This document shows positions 16,555 to 23,725 of a stretch of DNA of 40,588 nt, piece after piece; positions within the stretch are counted from its first letter, which is position 1, and the number at the start of each line of letters is the position of its first letter. The stretch comes from Gammaproteobacteria bacterium (lineage in GTDB: Bacteria > Pseudomonadota > Gammaproteobacteria > Steroidobacterales > Steroidobacteraceae): NCBI GenBank assembly GCA_025357915.1, contig JANYLH010000019.1, positions 1 through 40,588 on the forward strand, in the 5' to 3' direction. The notes beneath the pieces are model-generated. The model made no database searches and was not told where the DNA came from. It worked only from the letters and a program-made list of their open reading frames with translations. A program made the position numbers and the translations under genes.

Positions 16555-17619
16555 GTGGTCCTTCTCACTGACGCGGCGCCCATCGTGCGGTTTGCCTTCT
16601 GGCTCGGCGTTGCGGTCGTGGCCATGACGCTGGTCATGCTGACCGTGATCCTGGTCATGCGGCGGCTCGCGCTGCGACGGGAGCGCAGACATGCCCGGGC
16701 GATCGCCCTGTGGCGGCCGCTGATCGTGGCGACGCCCAGTGGTGCGCCAGCTGCGATGCCTGAACTGCGCGATGGGGATGCTTCGGGATTCATCCAGGTG
16801 TGGAACGAGGTGCACGAGCCGCTGCGAGGGCTGACGACGGAGAATCTGGCGCGGATCGCGCGCGAAGTCGGCCTCGAGGAGCGCCTCTACGGCGCGCTGC
16901 ATGCGATTACCTTCCACGACCGGGTCATGGCGGTCATTGCCCTCGGACATGTCCGGAACGAGGCGAGCTTCAGCCACATTGTGCGGCACCTCGATGACAA
17001 GAGCCCGATCATGTCGCTGTGCGCGGCGCGCGCCCTGATGCAGGTCGACCCGGTGCAGGCGATTCCCGAGCTGGTGCCGCGCATCGTGGAGCGTACGGAC
17101 TGGTCGCAGGGCAGCATTGCCGCGATCCTGCAGGAGAGCAATGAGGCCGCCGTGGCTGAGCCGCTGGCCAGAGCGCTCGGTCAGGCGAACGCCGAGAGCG
17201 CGCCGCGTCTGCTGCGTTTCCTCGCGGGCGTGAGCCCGGGAGCGGCGGCCCCACACATTCGCGCGAACCTCGGCTCGGCTGCTGATGAAGTGATGGTCTC
17301 GACCTGTCTGCAGGTGATGACCGGGCCGGACGAACTCGATTGCGTGCGCCCCCTGCTGGCGCATCCGCGCTGGCATCTGCGCATGCAGGCTGCGGTGACC
17401 CTGGGCCGGCTCGGGGTTCCCGGCGACGAGCAGCGGCTGATCGGCATGCTCTCGGACCGGCAATGGTGGGTCCGCTACCGCGCCTCGCAAGCGCTGTTGG
17501 GCCTGCGTTTTATCAGCGCAGAACGCGTGCAGGAGATCCGGGCGGCCCAGGTCGATGCGTATGCGCAGGGCATCATCGATCATGTGCTCGCCGAGCGCGC
17601 CATCGGTGAAGCGACGTGA
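16555..17619 (+). CDS. Membrane-anchored HEAT-repeat protein of the polysaccharide operon
   Basis: A 354-aa protein with one N-terminal transmembrane helix (FAFWLGVAVVAMTLVMLTVI) followed by a basic stretch (RRLALRRERRHAR) and then at least five alpha-helical HEAT-type repeats. Clear units are YGALHAITFHDRVMAVIALG, SPIMSLCAARALMQVDPVQA and RWHLRMQAAVTLGRLGVPGD; a last one contains QWWVRYRASQALLG. By the positive-inside rule the repeats lie in the cytoplasm, where such repeats usually bind partner proteins. It overlaps the GT2 gene by GTGA. The start was set at GTG 16555 because AGGGA lies 8 bases upstream; GTG 16501 would add 18 residues without a ribosome site. No enzymatic motif. A scaffold or regulator for the glycosyltransferase is inferred. 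Confidence 0.85.
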   Translation: MVLLTDAAPIVRFAFWLGVAVVAMTLVMLTVILVMRRLALRRERRHARAIALWRPLIVATPSGAPAAMPELRDGDASGFIQVWNEVHEPLRGLTTENLARIAREVGLEERLYGALHAITFHDRVMAVIALGHVRNEASFSHIVRHLDDKSPIMSLCAARALMQVDPVQAIPELVPRIVERTDWSQGSIAAILQESNEAAVAEPLARALGQANAESAPRLLRFLAGVSPGAAAPHIRANLGSAADEVMVSTCLQVMTGPDELDCVRPLLAHPRWHLRMQAAVTLGRLGVPGDEQRLIGMLSDRQWWVRYRASQALLGLRFISAERVQEIRAAQVDAYAQGIIDHVLAERAIGEAT

Positions 17620-19103
17620 GCGCGTACTGGGCTGACCTGGCCCTGTATTGCCAGTATGCGTTCTTCGCTTATTTTATCTGCATCAACTCGGCCTACCTGG
17701 CCCTGCACTACGTATCGGTGTTCAGCATCGTCCGTTATATGCGCGATCACCGTGCCGACTACCTGCCGCGGAACCTTCCGGCTTATCAGCCGCCGGTCAG
17801 CATCCTGATTCCCGCGCACAATGAAGAGGGTTCGATCGTGTCGACGATCCGCTCGCTGTTGCGGCTGGACTACCCGCACTTTGAAGTCGTGATCGTGAGC
17901 GACGGCTCTACGGACGCGACGGTACAGGAGGTGATCCGGGAGTTTGCGATGGTGGAGTTTCCGGAGGCCTATCGCCAGCGGATAGCGACGCAACGGATCC
18001 GCAGTATCTACGCCTCGACGCGCCACCCGAACGTGCGGCTGGTGGACAAGGAGCATGGCGGTAAAGCCGATTCGCTCAATGCCGGCATCAACTGTGTACG
18101 CTACCCCTTGTACTGCGCAATCGACGCCGACTGCATCCTGCATCCAAGCAGCCTCCGGCGTGTTGTGCGGCCGTTCCTCGAGGACTCGCGCACGGTTGCC
18201 TCGGGGGGCGTGGTCAGGGTGTTGAACGGGTGCACCGTCAAGAACGGCTTCCTCGAGAAGGTCGAGCTGCCGCAGAAATTCCTGCCGCAGTTCCAGAATG
18301 TGGAGTACCTGCGCGCGTTCCTGTTCGGCCGCATGGGTTGGTCGCCGGGCAATGCGCTGCTGGTTATCTCCGGCGCCTTTGGCGTCTTTCACAAGGAACG
18401 GGTCGTGGCCATTGGTGGCTACCGCAACGATACCGTGGGTGAGGATATGGATCTCGTAGTCCGCTTGCACCGGAAGATGCACGAGGAGCGGCGGCCTTAT
18501 CGCATCACATTCGTACCCGATCCGATCTGCTGGACCGAGGTGCCGGGGGACATACACTCCCTGAAGGGGCAGCGCGTGCGCTGGCAGCGCGGCCTTGCTG
18601 AGAGCCTCGTGCCCAACGCGGGGATGTTCTTCAGTCGCCGTGGCGGTACCGTGGGGTGGCTGGCGTACCCGTTCATGATTCTGTTCGAGCTGCTGGGGCC
18701 GGTCGTTGAGCTGGTGGGCTATCTGGCCGTGCTGGTGCTGTGGTGGCTGAACCTGATCCCGTTGCAGTCGTTCCTGGTATTCCTGTTCCTGGCGATTGGC
18801 ATGGGCATCATGCTGTCGACCAATGCGATTTTCCTGGAGGAGCTGTCATTCCAGATGTACCCGCGCGTCGGACAGCAGCTGCGGCTGTTTGCCGCCGCGG
18901 TGCTGGAGAATTTCGGGTACCGGCAAATGGTGGCGTTCTGGCGTGTCATCGGTCTGGTCAGGTGGCTGTTCGGTGGCAGGTCGCGCGGCAAGTGGGGCAA
19001 GATTGCGCGCGACGGTTCATGGCAGCAGGCGGCGACGGCAACGCATGCTGTGCTCGCCCAGCCGGCCGCCGACGCAGCTGCCGTCGAACGGAGCTCGAAA
19101 TGA
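17616..19103 (+). CDS. Processive family-2 glycosyltransferase (PgaC/BcsA-like synthase)
   Basis: A 495-aa inner-membrane polysaccharide synthase. An N-terminal helix (residues 14-36) precedes the cytoplasmic GT-A domain. The nucleotide-sugar motifs are SDGSTD (95-100, Asp96), K150 in GGKADSLNAG, the metal-binding DAD (170-172), the acceptor/base motif GED (275-277) and QRVRW (319-323), the QxxRW of processive enzymes. Three or four helices follow (about 345-410), then an amphipathic region and a soluble tail. This is the arrangement of PgaC and hyaluronan/cellulose-type synthases that polymerise and extrude a chain. The GTG start overlaps the HEAT gene and the stop overlaps the YaiO gene. 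No PilZ domain is attached, so any c-di-GMP control would act elsewhere. Sugar identity is unknown. Confidence 0.92.
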   Translation: MSAYWADLALYCQYAFFAYFICINSAYLALHYVSVFSIVRYMRDHRADYLPRNLPAYQPPVSILIPAHNEEGSIVSTIRSLLRLDYPHFEVVIVSDGSTDATVQEVIREFAMVEFPEAYRQRIATQRIRSIYASTRHPNVRLVDKEHGGKADSLNAGINCVRYPLYCAIDADCILHPSSLRRVVRPFLEDSRTVASGGVVRVLNGCTVKNGFLEKVELPQKFLPQFQNVEYLRAFLFGRMGWSPGNALLVISGAFGVFHKERVVAIGGYRNDTVGEDMDLVVRLHRKMHEERRPYRITFVPDPICWTEVPGDIHSLKGQRVRWQRGLAESLVPNAGMFFSRRGGTVGWLAYPFMILFELLGPVVELVGYLAVLVLWWLNLIPLQSFLVFLFLAIGMGIMLSTNAIFLEELSFQMYPRVGQQLRLFAAAVLENFGYRQMVAFWRVIGLVRWLFGGRSRGKWGKIARDGSWQQAATATHAVLAQPAADAAAVERSSK

Positions 19104-20377
19104 TGCGCCCTCTCGTGCTGCTCGTTCACGTGGCGCTGCTGGCGAGTGCTGGATCCGCCCTCGCGCAGGGAGCGGTGGAGAGTTTCGACCAGCAATTCCA
19201 GGCGGCCCGCACGTTGGCGACTTCAGGCCAACGCGCAGCGGCGCTGGCGGCTTACGACGCGCTGCTGTTGCGTTCGCCCGGCAATGCCGATGTGCTGCTG
19301 GGGCGGGGGCGACTGTACGCCTGGATGGGCAAGTGGCCCGAGGCCGAGGCTGATCTCACGGCGGTAACTACTTCGTCGCCAACTTACGCGGACGCGTGGT
19401 CGGCGTTGGGGGACATGTATCTGTGGAGTGACCGGGCCACACAGGCCGCGAAGGCCTACGGCCAGTGGCTGGCACTGGTTCCCGCGAGCGATCCGGCGCC
19501 ACTCATTGCGCGGGGCCGCGCCTTCCGCGCGACGCGGGACTATCCGGCGGCCCGCGCTGACTTCGAGGCGGCGGGTGCGCGCGGTGCGGACGCGGGGCAG
19601 ATCGATGAGTATCTGCTTTCGATCAGCCCGCCAGGCCTGAACCCGCGGGCCTTGGCGCCGGATGTGGTCGGCCCCGCCGGCTTTCCCTGGTCAGCCAGCC
19701 TTGGCGCCGACTGGACCGCCTTTTCACCTTCGCGACCTGACTGGTTTGAGTACTCGCTGTCGGTACGGCGGCATTTTGCGCGCGGCTCGCTGGCATTCGA
19801 GGCGCTCGGAGCGCGCCGCTTCCGCCTTGACGATCACGCCTGGGCGCTGGACGGCTATGTCGATCTGTGGCGCCGCGCCTATGCCAATGTGCGCTATCAG
19901 CGCGGTCCCCGTGCGGAGCTGTTTCCAGGCAACGCCTGGCGGGCCGAAGTATTCCAGGGCGCGGGCCGCGGCTGGGAACTGTCCGCCAGTTACGACCGCC
20001 TGGCATTCAGCGGCGCCGCGACCAACCTCTACGGCGTGGGCGTGGGCAAGTACTTCGGCAACTGGTACGCGCGCTGGCGTCACCTCTACATTCCCGCAAG
20101 TGCCTCAAGCAGCAACAGCGATCGGCTTGTGGTGCGGTACTACTATGCAGGCGACGCCGACAACTACGCCGAGTTTACCGCCGGCTTCGGCAGCAGCAAT
20201 GTGTCCTCATCCGGCCTGCCCGTGGCCGCCAGCGGAACGCGCAGCTGGTCCACCAGCGCCGCATTCGTGAAATTCACCAATCCCCGCCTGGGCTTCAAGA
20301 TCGGCGCCGGTTATGACCACGAAGACCGTGGCTACAACGGCCGGAGCCTGTTCGGGACCCTCTATACGCGATGGTAG
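19100..20377 (+). CDS. TPR plus YaiO-type outer-membrane beta-barrel protein
   Basis: A 425-aa exported protein: signal peptide (LVHVALLASAGSALAQG), about three TPR-like repeats at residues 35-170 (AALAAYDALLLRSPGNADVL; WPEAEADLTAVTTSSPTYAD), then a YaiO-like beta-barrel from about 200 made of alternating aromatic strands (WFEYSLSVRRHF; GWELSASYDRLAF; NWYARWRHLYIPASASS) and ending in TLYTRW, an aromatic C-terminus suited to BAM-dependent insertion. TPR plus barrel is the architecture of PgaA, AlgK/E and BcsC, which guide a polysaccharide through the periplasm and out. In E. coli yaiO lies near the GT2 gene yaiP. ATG 19100 overlaps the GT2 stop (the frame is open upstream but inside GT2). Export of the GT2 product is inferred. 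Confidence 0.87.
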   Translation: MMRPLVLLVHVALLASAGSALAQGAVESFDQQFQAARTLATSGQRAAALAAYDALLLRSPGNADVLLGRGRLYAWMGKWPEAEADLTAVTTSSPTYADAWSALGDMYLWSDRATQAAKAYGQWLALVPASDPAPLIARGRAFRATRDYPAARADFEAAGARGADAGQIDEYLLSISPPGLNPRALAPDVVGPAGFPWSASLGADWTAFSPSRPDWFEYSLSVRRHFARGSLAFEALGARRFRLDDHAWALDGYVDLWRRAYANVRYQRGPRAELFPGNAWRAEVFQGAGRGWELSASYDRLAFSGAATNLYGVGVGKYFGNWYARWRHLYIPASASSSNSDRLVVRYYYAGDADNYAEFTAGFGSSNVSSSGLPVAASGTRSWSTSAAFVKFTNPRLGFKIGAGYDHEDRGYNGRSLFGTLYTRW

Positions 20378-22761
20378 CGCGCGGGCCGGCTGCGGCACTC
20401 GGCGCGGCGGCGGCGCGCTTCATCCGGATGCTCCCGGCACTTGTGCTCGCGATGCTGTGCCTGCGCGGGGCCGAGCTTTTCGCGGGCATGCCCGCGGGTA
20501 TGACGAGCGCCGCAATCCTGCGGATTTGCGGCCGCGCCCTGTTCGGCGACGCCTATGTGCTGGTGAGCCACCTGCCGTTGCTGTTTGCTTATTCATTGGC
20601 CCCGCTCCTGGTGCGCTCGCGGCGCGGGCTCGCCTGGGCCCTTGGGCTTTCCTGGTCCCTGCTGGTGCTGCTGGAGGCGGCGCTAATCCAGTACTCCACG
20701 ACAGCGCGCGTGCCGCTCGGCGCCGATCTGTACGGCTATTCATGGCACGATGTCCGCGCGACGATTGCAGGCGGACTGAAACTGGCGCCCGCGATCCCGG
20801 TGGGCACGGGGTTGGCGCTCGCGCTGCTGTGGTTGGCACTGGCGCACAGACTGCGGCGCGAAGGGCCGCCGCCCTCGCCCCGCATGAGCGCATCGGTATT
20901 CGCCATTGGGCTCACTGTGCTGCTGTTCGGACCCCAGCAGCTGGCGCAGTGGCCTGCTGAGATCGCGGACGCCTACGCGCTGCGAGTCAACAAGATCGCC
21001 TATTTCCTCGACGACACCGGCGCGTTCCTGTGGCGCTCGAACCGTGCACCGTCCGCGCCGCTTGCCGAAGCCGCTGCGGGTGCGCCGGTTGGGCCGATCG
21101 CCGGGTTCCGCTATCTGGGTCCGGCCTACCCGTTCCTGCACGAGGAACGCACGCCAGACGCACTGGGCGCCTTCTTCCGGCTGGCTGGTGATTCACCGCC
21201 CAATCTGGTGTTTATCATCGTCGAGGGGCTCGGGCGTTCCTTTTCGGGCCCGGAAGCGCCGCTGGGCAGCTTCACCCCGTTCCTCGACGAACTCGCTGCG
21301 CAGGGCCTCTACTGGGACAATTTCCTGGCCGTACAGGGCCGCACCTTCGCCGCGCTGCCTTCGATCTTCGGTTCACTCCCCTACGGCGATGAGGGGTTTG
21401 CCGCGCTGGGTGACGCGATGCCCGAACACGCGACCTTGTTGAGCGTGCTCGGCTCAGGCGGCTACCACCTCAGGTACTACGCCGGAACGGACCTGGCCTT
21501 TGACAACGAGCGGGCTTTTCTGCGGCGGCAGGGCGTGGACCAGCTGGTCGACGCAACGGAATTCGGACCCGGCTATACCCGCAGCAACGATTGGGGTTAC
21601 GGCGACAATGAAGTGGTTTCAGTGGCGCTGGCGGGCGAAGCCGCCGAGTCACCGCAGCCCTTTGTGACCGTGCTCCAGACCAACTCAACACATTCGCCGT
21701 ATACCTTTCTCGGCCAGGAACACTACCAGGACAGGTTCGAGCAGCGCCTCGGGCAACTGGGCATTGCCGCAGGGCAGCGAGCCGCTTACCGCGCTTACCG
21801 CGACATCTACACCTCGATCATGTACGCCGACGATGCCCTGCGGCGCTATTTCGACGCAACCCGCAAGCGCCCTGCCTACGCGAACACCATCTTCATCATC
21901 ACCGGCGACCACCGGCTGCCCGAGATCCCCATGGCCGAGTGGATCGATCGCTATCACGTGCCGCTGCTTATATTCTCGCCGCTCCTCAAGGCGCCGCTCC
22001 GCATCAGCTCGGTCTCCTCGGATTTCGACCTCGCACCCTCGCTGCTGGCAATGCTCTCGCACCACTATGGCATCAAGTCGCCGGCAAGGGTCACGTGGCT
22101 AGGATCCGGACTGGATCTCGAACCTTCGTTCCGCAATCTGCACGAATTTCCGATGAAGCAGACCAAGGGCAACCTGGTGGACTATGCCGCCGGGCCCTGG
22201 CTGCTGAGTCGCGGCGCGCTCTATTCCCTGGGTGAAGGCCTGCACATGGAGCCGGTCCGCGACGCGCGTTTGCAGGCGCGCGTGGTTGCGCGCTTTGCCG
22301 CGTTCCGTGCCGCCAACGACGAGTTTGCGCGCACCCGCAAGCTTGCTCCGCCCGGCAATTTCACGCGCCTGGTGGCGTACGCGGAACGCGGGCAGCCGCC
22401 ACCGCAGGCGGCGCGCGCGCCGCCCGAGGCCGGACTCGCGGTGCGCGAGGTGCGAGTGCCAGCACGCGCACGCGCGGGCGACCTGGCGATCGATGTCGTG
22501 TTCGCAAACGCTGCGGGCCGGCCGAGCGACGTGTTCGTGCCCCTGATCGTGCTGCAGACGGGCGATGGCCGGGAGCTGTCAGAAACCTACGGCGCTCCGC
22601 AAAACCTCGGGACCAAACAATCCGTTGCCCTGCATATGCAGGTAAAGAGCGCGGGCCTCGCCGCGGGCCGCTACTTCCTGTCGGTGCTGCCATCTGACCC
22701 GGCAACGGGCAAACGGGCTGGCTTGGGGCGCTACCACGTGCCGGTGGTGATCGGTGAGTAG
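20371..22761 (+). CDS. LTA-synthase/OpgB-like membrane transferase of the alkaline-phosphatase superfamily
   Basis: A 796-aa protein with about five N-terminal membrane helices (residues 15-190) and a large periplasmic sulfatase-fold domain (about 275-600). Active-site features: metal Glu285 in IIVEGLGRS, nucleophile Thr325 in VQGRTFAALPS, His441 in QTNSTHSPYTF and Asp513-His514 in IITGDHRLP. Thr as nucleophile, rather than formylglycine Cys/Ser, indicates a phosphoglycerol or phosphoethanolamine transferase, as in LtaS, OpgB and EptA, not a sulfatase. An extra C-terminal beta-rich domain of about 100 aa (LAVREVRVPARARAGDLAID and onward) is unusual. It overlaps YaiO by 7 bases and the hydrolase by 8, so it probably decorates the operon's polysaccharide. 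Donor and acceptor are inferred. Confidence 0.87.
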   Translation: MVARGPAAALGAAAARFIRMLPALVLAMLCLRGAELFAGMPAGMTSAAILRICGRALFGDAYVLVSHLPLLFAYSLAPLLVRSRRGLAWALGLSWSLLVLLEAALIQYSTTARVPLGADLYGYSWHDVRATIAGGLKLAPAIPVGTGLALALLWLALAHRLRREGPPPSPRMSASVFAIGLTVLLFGPQQLAQWPAEIADAYALRVNKIAYFLDDTGAFLWRSNRAPSAPLAEAAAGAPVGPIAGFRYLGPAYPFLHEERTPDALGAFFRLAGDSPPNLVFIIVEGLGRSFSGPEAPLGSFTPFLDELAAQGLYWDNFLAVQGRTFAALPSIFGSLPYGDEGFAALGDAMPEHATLLSVLGSGGYHLRYYAGTDLAFDNERAFLRRQGVDQLVDATEFGPGYTRSNDWGYGDNEVVSVALAGEAAESPQPFVTVLQTNSTHSPYTFLGQEHYQDRFEQRLGQLGIAAGQRAAYRAYRDIYTSIMYADDALRRYFDATRKRPAYANTIFIITGDHRLPEIPMAEWIDRYHVPLLIFSPLLKAPLRISSVSSDFDLAPSLLAMLSHHYGIKSPARVTWLGSGLDLEPSFRNLHEFPMKQTKGNLVDYAAGPWLLSRGALYSLGEGLHMEPVRDARLQARVVARFAAFRAANDEFARTRKLAPPGNFTRLVAYAERGQPPPQAARAPPEAGLAVREVRVPARARAGDLAIDVVFANAAGRPSDVFVPLIVLQTGDGRELSETYGAPQNLGTKQSVALHMQVKSAGLAAGRYFLSVLPSDPATGKRAGLGRYHVPVVIGE

Positions 22762-23716
22762 CAGGCCGGCACCTGCTCCGGGTCTTGCTGCGACGCTGCT
22801 CCTGGCAGTATTTGCAGCGGTGCCGGCAGCCGCGGCTGAACGTGCGATCTGGACCTGGGAGCAGGCCTCCTATGACATGGTGCAGCATCCCGTCGCCGGC
22901 AGTGCCGCCATCGCGTTCCTGAAATTGAAGCGAATTCGCACCATCTACCTGTATGCGGACGCTTTCAACGGCCAGAACCTGTTGCTGTCGCAACCCTCGC
23001 TCTACCGGAGTTTCATCGCCCGCCTGCATCGGCAGGGGCTGCGTGCCTACGCCCTGCTCGGGTCCGCCTATCTGCACACGGAGGAGTATGTCCTGCCTGA
23101 ACGGCGCGAGGCCGCCATGGCGATGTTCCGGAGAGTGCTGGACTACCACGCCGCCGCCGCGCGCGACGAGCGCTTCGACGGCGTCAACCTGGATATCGAG
23201 CCGCACATCCTCGACCAATGGCCGGAGCAGAAGCTGCGCTTGCTGCAGCAGTCTCTCGACCTTGCCCAGGCACTGATGGATCTGAAGCGCGCCTCCGGGC
23301 AGTCATTGACAGTGGGTCCGGCGATGCCCTTCTGGCTCGACGGCATCCAACTCGAGTGGCACGGCGTAACCAAGCCGGCGAGTGAACACCTGCTCGACGT
23401 CTACGATTACGCGGCGCTCATGGATTATCGCGACCATGCCGAGGGGCGCGATGGCATCGTCAGCAATGCCCTGGACGAAATGAATTACGCAGAGCGCCGG
23501 AACAAGCGGCTCGTGATCGGCATAGACGTGACGCCGGATGAAATCCAGAAGGTATCTTTTGACCATCTCACCGAGCTCGATCTGGAGCGGGAGCTGGCGC
23601 TCGCCGCGCGCGCGTTTCGCGGCCGGCGTGCGTTCGTCGGTTTCGCCATTCACCATTTTCGCGGATACCAGGCCTGGCTGGCGCGTCCGGCGGACCCGCC
23701 CGCGCCGCTTCCCTAG
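22754..23716 (+). CDS. Exported GH18-like TIM-barrel protein, putative polysaccharide hydrolase
   Basis: A 320-aa protein with a signal peptide (LLLAVFAAVPAAAAER). It starts at GTG 22754 inside the end of the transferase gene. Segments look like a (beta/alpha)8 glycosidase: IRTIYLYADAFNG, GLRAYALLGSAYLHTEEY, RFDGVNLDIEPHIL, LTVGPAMPFWLD, VYDYAALMDYRDH, RLVIGIDVTP and GFAIHHFRGYQAW. FDGVNLDIEP resembles the GH18 catalytic motif DGxDxDxE; the first part is Asp-Gly-Val-Asn, so the second Asp of the triad is Asn while the final D-x-E is kept. PgaB and other polysaccharide operons also carry a periplasmic GH-like domain that trims the polymer. It ends 9 bases from the convergent metallo-beta-lactamase gene. 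Exact family is uncertain. Confidence 0.78.
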   Translation: MSSRPAPAPGLAATLLLAVFAAVPAAAAERAIWTWEQASYDMVQHPVAGSAAIAFLKLKRIRTIYLYADAFNGQNLLLSQPSLYRSFIARLHRQGLRAYALLGSAYLHTEEYVLPERREAAMAMFRRVLDYHAAAARDERFDGVNLDIEPHILDQWPEQKLRLLQQSLDLAQALMDLKRASGQSLTVGPAMPFWLDGIQLEWHGVTKPASEHLLDVYDYAALMDYRDHAEGRDGIVSNALDEMNYAERRNKRLVIGIDVTPDEIQKVSFDHLTELDLERELALAARAFRGRRAFVGFAIHHFRGYQAWLARPADPPAPLP

Positions 23717-23725
23717 CCTGCGTTA

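Noticed and set aside
20371-22761. Sulfatase
   Set aside because: The nucleophile position holds Thr within GRTFAALPS rather than the Cys/Ser-x-Pro-x-Arg motif needed for formylglycine.
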